Shown in pieces: positions 1 through 7,102 of a stretch of DNA of 15,717 nucleotides (within the stretch, counting starts at the first letter, position 1; each line of letters starts with the position of its first letter). The translations under genes and the position numbers were made by a program. The stretch spans positions 1 to 15,717 of the forward strand of contig JACEST010000033.1 of assembly GCA_013911715.1 (NCBI GenBank). The letters are read 5' to 3'. Under the pieces are notes generated by a model. That model had not been told where the DNA came from. It was given only the letters and a program-made list of their open reading frames with translations, and searched no databases. The stretch is from Sphingopyxis sp. GTDB taxonomy: Bacteria; Pseudomonadota; Alphaproteobacteria; Sphingomonadales; Sphingomonadaceae.

Positions 1-1400
1 TGGCTGGTCATGCCGCCGCGCGCAGTCAAAATCCCGCGCGCCGCGTGCATGCCGTGAATGTCTTCGGGGCTGGTTTCAACGCGCACCAAAATCACCGCAT
101 CGCCCATCGATGCGGCGAGTTCGGCGCTGTCGGCGGTGAACATGATCTTGCCCGAAGCCGCGCCGGGGCTGGCGGGCAGGCCCTTGGTCAGCACGTCGCG
201 CACTGCATCGGGGTCGAGCGTCGGATGGAGCAGCTGGTCGAGCGCACCGGGATCGACGCGCAGCACCGCTTCCTCTTCGCTAATCAGCCCCTCACCCGCC
301 ATATCGACCGCGATTTTCAGCGCCGCCTTGGCTGTGCGCTTGCCCGACCGCGTTTGCAGCATCCACAGCTTGCCGCGCTCGACGGTGAATTCAATGTCCT
401 GCATGTCGCGGTAATGGCGTTCGAGCGTGTCGAACACCTGCCCAAGTTCGACAAAGGTTTCGGGCATCGCCTCCTCCATCGAAAGCGGCTTGGCTCCCGC
501 CCGCTCGCGCGCGGCACGCGTCAGATATTGCGGTGTCCGAATCCCCGCCACGACATCTTCGCCTTGCGCATTGATCAACCATTCGCCGTACCAGGCGCGC
601 TCGCCGGTCGCAGGATCGCGGGTGAAGGCGACGCCGGTCGCCGAGGTGTCGCCCATATTGCCAAACACCATCGCCTGGATATTGACTGCGGTGCCCCATT
701 CGGCGGGGATCGCGTTGAGGCGGCGATAGACCTTGGCGCGTTCGCTTTCCCAGCTGGTGAAGACCGCACCGATTGCGCCCCACAGCTGGTCACGCGGGTC
801 CTGCGGAAAGGGCGCGCCCGATTGGTCGGCGACCAGCCCCTTATATTCGGCGACGAGCGCGCGCAGGTCTTCGGCGGTCAATTCGGTGTCGAGGAAATAG
901 CCATTGTCCTCCTTGGCCACCTCCAGCGCGTCTTCGAACGCGGCATGGTCGAGGCCCATGACGACGTCTGCATACATCTGGATAAAGCGGCGATAGCTGT
1001 CCCACGCAAAGCGCGCGTCGCCCGAGGTGGCGGCGAGCCCCTCGACCGTTGTGTCGTTGAGGCCAAGGTTGAGCACCGTGTCCATCATCCCCGGCATCGA
1101 CACCCGCGCGCCCGAGCGCACCGAGACGAGCAGCGGATCGGCGGGGTTGCCGAATTTTTTGCCAGTGATGCCCTCGATATGCGCGATGCCGGCATCAACC
1201 TCGGCGGCGAGCGCGGCGGGATAGGCCTGCCCCTCGGCATAATAGGCCGTGCACACTTCGGTCGTGATGGTGAAGCCCGGCGGCACCGGCAGGCCGATGC
1301 TCGCCATTTCAGCAAGGTTCGAGCCCTTGCCGCCGAGCAGTTCCTTCGACCGCTCCTCGGTGGTGGCCGCGCCGCCGAACAGATGCACTAGGTTGGTCAT
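1..1400 (-). CDS. ppdK: Pyruvate, phosphate dikinase, N-terminal part (cut by window edge)
   Basis: PPDK interconverts pyruvate + ATP + Pi and phosphoenolpyruvate + AMP + PPi in the cytoplasm, feeding gluconeogenesis or glycolysis. My translation from ATG at 1400 begins MTNLVHLFGG and carries the ATP-grasp glycine/lysine motif GGKGSNLAEM (residues 23-32). It also has the nucleotide-binding block SVRSGARVSMPGMMDT and QDIEFTVERGKLWMLQTR near the end of the ATP-binding domain. The last complete codons read ARGGMTS, followed by the two bases CA. The next codon is therefore the expected phospho-accepting histidine of the swivelling domain, and the window ends inside it. About 466 of roughly 890 residues are present. 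The start is supported by GGAG about 7 bases upstream. It lies downstream of glyS, separated by 118 bases holding a palindromic repeat, so it may be co-transcribed. Identification is secure; nothing looks damaged. Confidence 0.96.
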   Translation of the reverse strand, partial: MTNLVHLFGGAATTEERSKELLGGKGSNLAEMASIGLPVPPGFTITTEVCTAYYAEGQAYPAALAAEVDAGIAHIEGITGKKFGNPADPLLVSVRSGARVSMPGMMDTVLNLGLNDTTVEGLAATSGDARFAWDSYRRFIQMYADVVMGLDHAAFEDALEVAKEDNGYFLDTELTAEDLRALVAEYKGLVADQSGAPFPQDPRDQLWGAIGAVFTSWESERAKVYRRLNAIPAEWGTAVNIQAMVFGNMGDTSATGVAFTRDPATGERAWYGEWLINAQGEDVVAGIRTPQYLTRAARERAGAKPLSMEEAMPETFVELGQVFDTLERHYRDMQDIEFTVERGKLWMLQTRSGKRTAKAALKIAVDMAGEGLISEEEAVLRVDPGALDQLLHPTLDPDAVRDVLTKGLPASPGAASGKIMFTADSAELAASMGDAVILVRVETSPEDIHGMHAARGILTARGGMTS

Positions 1401-1420
1401 CAACTACTCCAAACGATACA

Positions 1421-1506
1421 TTCCGTTCGTGTCGAGCGAAGTCGAGACACCCCGCCACATGGCGCAATGCCGATGGGCCTCTCGACTTCGCTCGAGGCGA
1501 ACGGGA
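1421..1506. repeat. Intergenic palindromic repeat between glyS and ppdK
   Basis: Two 30-base arms (1421-1450 and 1477-1506) are inverted copies of each other, matching at 25 of 30 positions by my count. They are separated by 26 bases. Each arm has the core TCGAGCGAAGTCGAG or its complement, so each arm can also fold on itself in part. The element fills most of the 118-base gap between glyS and ppdK. I recall this TCGAGCGAAGTCGAG type of repeat as common between genes in sphingomonad genomes (recall, not a search). In the transcript it would form a large stem that could stabilise or attenuate mRNA between the two genes. No U-run follows, so it is not a standard terminator. Confidence 0.85.
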
Positions 1507-1518
1507 ACAGAGGGGGGG

Positions 1519-3879
1519 TCATCCCTCAATCTTTGAAAAATCGGCGACCGTGTGAACGGCATCGCGGAACCGCGCGAGCAGGCCAAGGCGGAAAGCGCGG
1601 ATGGCGGGGTCGGGGTCGTTGACCATCACGCCGGTGAAAAAAACGTCGATGGGCGCGCGCAAGCTGGCGAGCGCGGCCATGGCGTCGGTGAAGCGTTCCT
1701 CAGCGACGGCGGTGGCGGCGGCGGGTTCGGCGCTGTCGAGGGCGGCGAGCAAAGCCAGATCCTCCCCGGAACGGGGAGGTGGCAGCCCGTCAGGGCTGAC
1801 GGAGGGGTCGGGTGCGGACGTGAGCGCCGGTTCGGACGATAGCGGCCCCTCCACCACCGACTGCGTCGGCGGTCCCCCTCCCCGTTCCGGGGAGGATTGT
1901 TTGAGCAAATTCGCCGCGCGCTTATACGCGCTCAACAAATCCGCCCCATCGGCCCCATCCATAAATTCCTGCAAAGCCTTCACGCGGGCGAGCAGGCGGA
2001 CGAGGTCATCCTCCCCGCCGAGCGCGAAGACAGCGTCGATGAGGTCGTGGCGTACGCCTGCTTCGCGTTGCTGGACTTTGAGGCGGTCAATAGCGAACGC
2101 CACGACTTCTTCGGCAATTTTGCTCTGATCAAACGCGCGACTTTCCGAAATGTTATGAGTACGAAGGCCATATGCATGATCTTCCAAACTGCTCAGAATC
2201 AACGTTGCGAACGAGCCACGCAGATTGTTGGTGAGAACGATTGCTGCGAGCCCTAATATCGCACGACGAAGCGCGAATGGATCCTTTGAGCCAGTGGGCT
2301 TTTCATTGATGGCGAAAAAGCCCGTTAGCGTATCCAGCTTATCCGCCAAACTCACCGCCACCGTTACCGGCGCAGTAGGCACATCATCGCCCTGACCGAC
2401 CGGTTTGTAATGGTCGCGGATCGCGGCGGCGACCGCTGGGTCGAGGCCTTGGCGGGCGGCGTAATAGCCGCCCATGATGCCCTGCAGTTCGGGAAATTCA
2501 CCGACCATTTCGGTGACGAGGTCGGCCTTGCACAGCCGCGCGGCCTGTTCGGCGAGGGCGGCGAGCTGCGCTTGCTGCAGGGACGGTCCCCGCATGGGGA
2601 CTGTCCCCTCATCGGCACCACCGGGGACAGTCCACGGCGCGGCGTTGCCGCTTGGGACAGTCCCCTTCGCTGCGACAATCCCCTCATCCGCACCACCGGG
2701 GACAGTCCACGGCGCGGCTTTGCCGCTTGGGACAGTCCCCTCTGCTCGAACAATCCCCTCTTCGCACAACCAGCGCGCCAGTTTCGCGACGCGGTCGACC
2801 TTGTCGGCGACGGTGCCCAGCTTTTCGTGGAACACGATATTGCCCAATTTCTCGGCATGCTCCGCCAGCGTTTTCTTCTGGTCCTGTTCCCAGAAAAAGC
2901 GCGCGTCGGACAGGCGAGCGGCGAGGACTTTGCGGTTGCCGTCGACGATGGCCGCGCCGCCGTCGCTCGGCGCAATGTTGGCGGTGCAGATGAAGGCGTT
3001 GGCGAGTTTGCCGCCCGAGTCCTTAGCCGCGTCCTCGCACACGAAATATTTCTGGTTCACCCGCGCAGTCAGCTGGATGACTTCGGGCGGGGCCTCCAGA
3101 AAGGCTTCGTCAAAGCGACCGAGCAGCGGCACCGGCCATTCGGTCAGCCCCGCATTTTCGACCACCAGTGCCTCGTCGGCGACCAGCACCAGCCCCGCGT
3201 CCGCCGCCGCCTTGGCAGCACCATCGCGGATCAGCGCGCAGCGTTCGGAGAAATGGACGATGACATGCGCCGCGCGCAATGTTTCGACATAGGCGGCGGG
3301 GTTGGCGATGGTCACCGGCCCTGACGACAGGAAGCGATGCCCCATCGTCGTGCGCCCGCTGGCGATGTCGTCGATTTCGCACGGCACGACATCGTCGCCG
3401 AGCAGCGCGATAATACCCGAGAGCGGGCGCACCCAGCGCAGGCTTTCGGTGCTGGCCGACGCCGCACCCCAGCGCATCGATTTGGGCCAGGGGAAGGCGC
3501 GGATGAGCGCGGGGATGGCTTCGGCGAGCACATCGGCGGTGGCGCGTCCGGGCTTGTCGATGACCGCAAAATAGACGCCGTCGCGTTCGACGAGCTGGTC
3601 CTGCGTCAGGCCGGTTTTGCGCAGAAAGCCTTCCAGTGCCTGCGGCGGTGCGCCGACCTTTGGCCCTTTGGTCTCTTCGCTGACAGCATCGGTCGCGAGC
3701 GGCAGATTGTGTGCGATCAGTGCAATGCGTCTCGGAGTGGCGAAGGTTTCAATGCTCGCAGCGGCCAGACCGGCTTTGGCAAGCGCCTCGACGAACAGCT
3801 GCTCCAAATTGGCCTTAGCCTTCACCTGCATCCGCGCCGGGATTTCCTCAGACAGGAGTTCGAGCAGAAAGTCGCTCAC
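1519..3879 (-). CDS. glyS: Glycyl-tRNA synthetase beta subunit carrying two repeat-derived insertions
   Basis: Beta subunit of the bacterial alpha2beta2 glycyl-tRNA synthetase, which charges tRNA-Gly in the cytoplasm. The N-terminus SDFLLELLSEEIPARMQ is the family hallmark, and TPRRIALI, VRPLSGIIALLGDDVVP, KYFVCED, RLSDARFFWEQD, KLGTVADKVDR and SKDPFALRRAILG follow in the usual order. The C-terminal anticodon-binding region ends FSKIEG. I place the start at GTG 3879, which overlaps the glyQ stop as GTGA and directly precedes the family N-terminus; a TTG 12 codons upstream (3915) is less likely. This gives 786 residues. Residues about 377-434 and 661-707 are low-complexity, Pro/Gly-rich and repeat-encoded; removing them leaves about 681, close to the usual 690. 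Both insertions keep frame, so the gene is probably functional. GC drops to about 45-50% around 2100-2220. Confidence 0.96.
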   Translation of the reverse strand: MSDFLLELLSEEIPARMQVKAKANLEQLFVEALAKAGLAAASIETFATPRRIALIAHNLPLATDAVSEETKGPKVGAPPQALEGFLRKTGLTQDQLVERDGVYFAVIDKPGRATADVLAEAIPALIRAFPWPKSMRWGAASASTESLRWVRPLSGIIALLGDDVVPCEIDDIASGRTTMGHRFLSSGPVTIANPAAYVETLRAAHVIVHFSERCALIRDGAAKAAADAGLVLVADEALVVENAGLTEWPVPLLGRFDEAFLEAPPEVIQLTARVNQKYFVCEDAAKDSGGKLANAFICTANIAPSDGGAAIVDGNRKVLAARLSDARFFWEQDQKKTLAEHAEKLGNIVFHEKLGTVADKVDRVAKLARWLCEEGIVRAEGTVPSGKAAPWTVPGGADEGIVAAKGTVPSGNAAPWTVPGGADEGTVPMRGPSLQQAQLAALAEQAARLCKADLVTEMVGEFPELQGIMGGYYAARQGLDPAVAAAIRDHYKPVGQGDDVPTAPVTVAVSLADKLDTLTGFFAINEKPTGSKDPFALRRAILGLAAIVLTNNLRGSFATLILSSLEDHAYGLRTHNISESRAFDQSKIAEEVVAFAIDRLKVQQREAGVRHDLIDAVFALGGEDDLVRLLARVKALQEFMDGADGADLLSAYKRAANLLKQSSPERGGGPPTQSVVEGPLSSEPALTSAPDPSVSPDGLPPPRSGEDLALLAALDSAEPAAATAVAEERFTDAMAALASLRAPIDVFFTGVMVNDPDPAIRAFRLGLLARFRDAVHTVADFSKIEG
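1759..1897. repeat. 139-bp element with perfect 21-bp terminal inverted repeats inside glyS
   Basis: The outer 21 bases (1759-1779) and the last 21 bases (1877-1897) are perfect reverse complements, each built on CTCCCCGGAACGGGGAG, which is itself palindromic. The interior holds a further short inverted pair (GTCAGGGCTGAC, 1789-1800) and a CCCTCCACCACCGACTGCG-type stretch. The element is read through in frame by glyS and gives residues about 661-707 (QSSPERGGGPP, then SVVEGPL, ending PPPRSGED). I recall the same pattern as a dispersed intergenic repeat in sphingomonads. It has no room for a transposase, so it would be a non-autonomous or REP-like element. Confidence 0.9.
2582..2605. repeat. 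Small hairpin flanking the 75-bp repeats in glyS
   Basis: GACGGTCCCC (2582-2591), loop GCAT, then GGGGACTGTC (2596-2605) form a stem with one G-T type mismatch. It carries the same GGGGACWGTCC core as the adjoining 75-bp tandem units and looks like the terminal half of the same repeat cluster. It is translated as part of glyS. Confidence 0.7.
2604..2753. repeat. Two tandem 75-bp repeat units in frame within glyS
   Basis: Unit 1 is 2604-2678 and unit 2 is 2679-2753, about 68 of 75 positions identical by my count. A partial third start follows at 2754. Each unit holds the inverted cores GGGGACAGTCC and GGGACAGTCCCC around a perfect small hairpin GCGGC-NTT-GCCGC. Because 75 is a multiple of three, glyS reads both units as near-identical 25-residue blocks (GTVPSGKAAPWTVPGGADEG and GTVPSGNAAPWTVPGGADEG). 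The block sits between KLARWLCEEGI and the helix AALAEQAARLCKADLVTEM, probably a surface loop. Confidence 0.92.
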
Positions 3880-4748
3880 GCCGCCCACCCGTTTTTGTTC
3901 ATCCATGCCTGACAACTGCCCTTGGCCAGATCGCGGACCTGGCCCATGTAGCTCGCGCGTTCCTGCACCGAGATGACGCCGCGCGCTTGCAGCATGTTGA
4001 ATATATGGCTCGCCTTGATCGCCTGTTCATAGGCGGGGATCGGCAGGCCTTTGTCGAGGCAGGACTTGCACTCGCCGGTCGCCATTTTGAACGCCTCGAA
4101 CAGCATGGCCGTGTCGGCGGCCTCGAAATGATAGGCGCTCATCTGGCGCTCAACCTCTTGGAACACGTCGCCATAGCTTACGCCAGCACCGTTATAATCA
4201 AGGTCGAAAATGCTGTCCTTGTTCTGGATATACATCGCTAGCCGTTCGAGGCCATAGGTCAGCTCGCCCGCGACCGGCTTGCAATCAAAGCCGCCCATTT
4301 GCTGAAAATAAGTAAACTGGGTGACCTCCATCCCGTCGCACCAGACCTCCCAGCCCAGCCCCCATGCGCCCAGCGTCGGGCTTTCCCAGTCATCCTCGAC
4401 AAAGCGGATGTCGTGCGCTTGGCTGTCTATGCCGATGGCATCAAGACTGCCGAGATACATTTCCTGCAAGTCGGGCGGGCTTGGTTTGAGGATGACCTGA
4501 TATTGATAATAGGCGCCCAGCCGGTTGGGATTCTCGCCATAGCGCCCATCGGTCGGGCGGCGGCACGGTTGAACAAAGGCGGCATTCCACGGATCGGGGC
4601 CGAGCGCGCGCAGGGTGGTTGCGGTGTGGAACGTCCCTGCCCCCATTTCCATGTCATAGGGTTGCAGGATCGCGCAGCCGCGCTTGCTCCAATAGGCGTG
4701 GAGCGTCAGGATCATGTCCTGAAAATTCAGCGCTTTTCCGTCGGCCAC
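3876..4748 (-). CDS. glyQ: Glycyl-tRNA synthetase alpha subunit
   Basis: Catalytic alpha subunit of the alpha2beta2 glycyl-tRNA synthetase; with GlyS it activates glycine and charges tRNA-Gly. The protein contains the class II core in standard order: FQDMILTLHAYWSKRGC, ILQPYDMEMGAGTFHTAT, VQPCRRPTDGRYGENPNR, QVILKPSPPDLQEMYLGSL, DDWESPTLGAWGLGWEVW, FTYFQQMGGFDCKPV and ELTYGLERLAMYIQ. The C-terminal helical part has ISVQERASYMGQVRDLAKG. There is no in-frame ATG near the expected N-terminus. I take GTG at 4748 (protein VADGKALNFQ..., 290 residues); a TTG at 4784 preceded by AAGG is the alternative and would add 12 residues. The stop TGA is shared with the glyS start, which indicates translational coupling. 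The upstream gene ends at 4824, a short gap, so co-transcription with the oxidoreductase is possible. Function is secure; the start is not. Confidence 0.95.
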   Translation of the reverse strand: MADGKALNFQDMILTLHAYWSKRGCAILQPYDMEMGAGTFHTATTLRALGPDPWNAAFVQPCRRPTDGRYGENPNRLGAYYQYQVILKPSPPDLQEMYLGSLDAIGIDSQAHDIRFVEDDWESPTLGAWGLGWEVWCDGMEVTQFTYFQQMGGFDCKPVAGELTYGLERLAMYIQNKDSIFDLDYNGAGVSYGDVFQEVERQMSAYHFEAADTAMLFEAFKMATGECKSCLDKGLPIPAYEQAIKASHIFNMLQARGVISVQERASYMGQVRDLAKGSCQAWMNKNGWAA

Positions 4749-4823
4749 GGCAGCAAAGCCCCCATTTCTTCGCAGGTGCAACAATTGGCCGCCGCCTTGG
4801 CGCAGCGCGGCGGGATGGTCAAG

Positions 4824-6920
4824 TTACTCTGCGGCGACTTCGACCGCTGCGCGTTCGACCGTCACCGGCGTGGCATTGAGCACTGCATTCCCCGTCAAGC
4901 GGCAATAGCGTTCGGGATCGGTCAAGTCGTTGATTGACACGCCGGGATGCGAGGCCGCGGTTTGCCAGCCCACGCCCGCCCGACCATGGCCCCAGCCGTG
5001 CGGAAGCGAGACGCCACCGGGCATCATGTCATCGGTCCCTTCGGCGGCCACGGTTACGCGGCCGACGCGGCTCGCGACCTCAACCAGATCGCCATCGGCT
5101 ATTCCGCGCGCGGCGGCATCATCGGGGTGGATCATCAGCGTGCAGCGGTCGGGCCCTTTGACGAGCCGCTTGCTGTTATGCAGCCAGCTGTTGTTCGACC
5201 GCACATGCCGCCGCCCGATCAGGCGCAGGATGTCGCCGGGAGTAGCCGTCAATTCAGCCTTGAACCGCTCCAGTTCCTCGACCAGCGGCGCCGGCACCGC
5301 ATGGATGCGCTTGTTGCTCGTACGGATGCGCTCGGCCAGATTCGGACGCAGTGGCCCCAGATCGACGCCGTTCGGCTGTGCCTCAACCTTGGCCAGGCTC
5401 ATCCCGCGCGGGCTAGCACGCAGCATCTGGTCAAGCTGTTCGCGCGGGCTGGGCGTGTTGGGCATGGCTTCCCCCTTGGCCGCAAATATAGCGGCGGCGA
5501 GCTCGGCCACCACCTCCCAGTCGGCCTTGCTGCCCGGTTCCTTATCGAGCAGCGCGGGCGAATAGGCGCCATAGTTACGGATTGCCAGCGGGCCGAAAAA
5601 CAGCGGATAATGATCCTTTTCGAGCGGCCCGCACGGCGGCAGGATATAATGCGCGTGACGGCTGGTTTCGGTGACATACATATCGAAGCTGACCATCAGG
5701 TCGAGACCAGCCAGCGCTTCGTCGGTGCGCGCGCCATCGGGGGCGGACAGCACCGGATTGCCCGCCATCACAAATAGCATCCGTACGCGCTGGTCATCGT
5801 CACGCAGCAATTCGTCGGCGAAGGCAATCATGGGAATTTCGCCCATGACCGAAGGCATTGGTCCGCGCGCGGTTTCGACTGTCCTGATGCTGCCCTTGCC
5901 CACCAGCGCAATCGTATCGAGCAGGGGTTCGGGGAACATCGTCCCGCCGACGCGATCGAGATTGCCGCTGACGAGATTGATAAGCTGGATCAGCCATTGG
6001 TTAAGCGTGCCAAATTCGGTCACCGACACGCCCATGCGGCCATAGACGGCGGCGGGTTGCCCGCTGGTGAGCAGGTTGGCAATGCTGGCAATCGCATCCA
6101 CTGCCACCCCGCAATGGTTCGCCAGCGCCGCATCGTCGAATGCCGCCAACTGGCCATCGAGCGCGGCCCAGCTGTCGTCGACCAGCGCCGCCAGCGGCGC
6201 GGTCAATTCAGGACAGCGTTGCCGCACCGCGCGCAAAATCGCAATCAACAACGCCGTGTCGGTGCCGGGAATGACTGGCAGCCATTGATCGGCCAGCTTC
6301 GCCGTCTCGGTACGGCGCGGATCGACCACGACCAGCTTGCCGCCGCGCGCCTGCATTTCGCTTACCCGGCGTTTGAAGTCGGGCACGGTCCAGATGCTGC
6401 CGTTCGACGCTGCCGGATTGCCGCCGATGATGACAATGGCATGGGCATGGTCGATGTCGGGCACAGCGGCCAGGCTGACATGGCCATACATTTGATATTG
6501 CACATAATGATGCGGGATCTGGTCGAGCGTCGAGGCGGAAAATGTGCCTTTCGATCCAACCGCCTTGCGCAGCGCGCCCATTTGCCCGGCGATGGCATAA
6601 TCATGGGCATTGGGATTGCCGGCATAAAAGGCCGGGCGCGCCTGGCTGGCTTGCAGTGCCACCACGCGCGCTGCGATTTCGCTGAAGGCCGCGTCCCAAC
6701 TGATCGCTTGCCAGCCGTCGGCAGTACGCTTCATCGGTTGGCGCAGCCGGTCCGGGTCGTCCTGCAAATCGCCAATGGCGGTTGCCTTGGGACAGATATG
6801 ACCGCGACTCAAGACATGGTCCCGGTTGCCCTTGATCGAGACCACATGACGGCCATCAAGTTCGACCAGCACCCCGCAATTTGCCTCGCAAATATGGCAG
6901 GTGCGCGCGTGGACAGCCAT
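4824..6920 (-). CDS. Molybdopterin-dependent oxidoreductase, cytoplasmic type, substrate unknown
   Basis: Member of the large molybdopterin oxidoreductase (DMSO reductase/formate dehydrogenase) superfamily. Near the N-terminus, C8, C11, C15 and C43 form a C-x2-C-x3-C-x27-C set that would bind one 4Fe-4S cluster, ending in the typical GHICPKA. Pterin-binding signatures follow: AIVIIGGNPAASNGS (about 161-175), VVVDPRRTETA, PGTDTALLIAILRA and GRMGVSVTEFGTLNQW. The C-terminal molydopterin dinucleotide-binding domain contains LMIHPDDAAARGIADGDLVEV and GGVSLPHGWGHG. The start is ATG 6920, with GAGGAG 8 bases upstream; an upstream TTG would place that site inside the gene. The length is 698 residues. 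There is no Tat leader, so it probably acts in the cytoplasm. Around residues 125-140 (FSASTLDQIPHH), where formate dehydrogenase and Nap have Cys or Sec as metal ligand, no Cys is seen, so Ser or Asp may serve. No redox partner gene is adjacent. Substrate not assignable. Confidence 0.9.
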   Translation of the reverse strand: MAVHARTCHICEANCGVLVELDGRHVVSIKGNRDHVLSRGHICPKATAIGDLQDDPDRLRQPMKRTADGWQAISWDAAFSEIAARVVALQASQARPAFYAGNPNAHDYAIAGQMGALRKAVGSKGTFSASTLDQIPHHYVQYQMYGHVSLAAVPDIDHAHAIVIIGGNPAASNGSIWTVPDFKRRVSEMQARGGKLVVVDPRRTETAKLADQWLPVIPGTDTALLIAILRAVRQRCPELTAPLAALVDDSWAALDGQLAAFDDAALANHCGVAVDAIASIANLLTSGQPAAVYGRMGVSVTEFGTLNQWLIQLINLVSGNLDRVGGTMFPEPLLDTIALVGKGSIRTVETARGPMPSVMGEIPMIAFADELLRDDDQRVRMLFVMAGNPVLSAPDGARTDEALAGLDLMVSFDMYVTETSRHAHYILPPCGPLEKDHYPLFFGPLAIRNYGAYSPALLDKEPGSKADWEVVAELAAAIFAAKGEAMPNTPSPREQLDQMLRASPRGMSLAKVEAQPNGVDLGPLRPNLAERIRTSNKRIHAVPAPLVEELERFKAELTATPGDILRLIGRRHVRSNNSWLHNSKRLVKGPDRCTLMIHPDDAAARGIADGDLVEVASRVGRVTVAAEGTDDMMPGGVSLPHGWGHGRAGVGWQTAASHPGVSINDLTDPERYCRLTGNAVLNATPVTVERAAVEVAAE

Positions 6921-6979
6921 CGTCAATCTCCTCAAATTTCGCCAAAGCTAGCATCTTTCCGATGGGTGTCCAGCGATGC

Positions 6980-7003
6980 AAAGGTCAGTGCCACATGACC
7001 TTT
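6980..7003. promoter_or_regulatory. Inverted repeat IR1 in the divergent intergenic region
   Basis: AAAGGTCA (6980-6987) and TGACCTTT (6996-7003) are perfect 8-base arms around an 8-base spacer. It lies between the oxidoreductase start (6920, minus strand) and the regulator promoter, so it could act on either side. A protein-binding role is inferred from symmetry only. Confidence 0.5.
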
Positions 7004-7015
7004 TGTCAGGGGTAG

Positions 7016-7044
7016 TTGACATGTCAGCGAATCATGTCCATAAG
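7016..7044 (+). promoter_or_regulatory. Sigma-70-type promoter for the Xre regulator
   Basis: A perfect TTGACA (7016-7021) is followed after 17 bases by CATAAG (7039-7044), which matches TATAAT at four of six positions. A start near 7051 would give a leader of about 50 bases before the regulator ATG at 7103. The -35 box is embedded in a palindrome, and another inverted repeat begins at the -10 box, an arrangement typical of an autorepressed gene. Confidence 0.6.
7017..7026. promoter_or_regulatory. Palindromic operator candidate IR2 over the -35 box
   Basis: TGACATGTCA is a perfect 10-base palindrome that overlaps five bases of the TTGACA box. A dimeric Xre-type regulator bound here would block RNA polymerase. 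The binding protein is inferred to be the adjacent regulator. Confidence 0.5.
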
Positions 7045-7059
7045 TCATGTGTGCATGAC
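7044..7059. promoter_or_regulatory. Inverted repeat operator candidate IR3 near the transcription start
   Basis: GTCATG (7044-7049), spacer TGTG, CATGAC (7054-7059). It shares the CATGAC/GTCATG half-site with IR2 (which reads TGACATGTCA), and a single CATGTC half-site is at 7033-7038. It overlaps the predicted -10 end and start site, consistent with repression. No binding has been shown. Confidence 0.5.
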
Positions 7060-7102
7060 ATTTCGTCTTGCATCACTGACACCCAACTGGGCGATTTTGC
7101 CA

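Noticed and set aside
45..1391. Long plus-strand open frame of about 448 codons opposite ppdK
   Set aside because: The minus strand is clearly PPDK; the plus frame gives a His/Arg/Gly-rich product with no motif and arises from high-GC codon bias.
2604..2753. CRISPR-like array
   Set aside because: The two copies are directly adjacent, similar over their full 75 bases with no unique spacers, and are translated in glyS.
2410..3324. Plus-strand open frames opposite glyS
   Set aside because: They are antisense to conserved GlyS blocks, and the apparent repeats in them are only the complement of the 75-bp units.
7016..7102. Extended N-terminus of the Xre regulator from a TTG at 7016
   Set aside because: It would translate through the -35/-10 boxes and the operators, and the family domain starts at the ATG at 7103.
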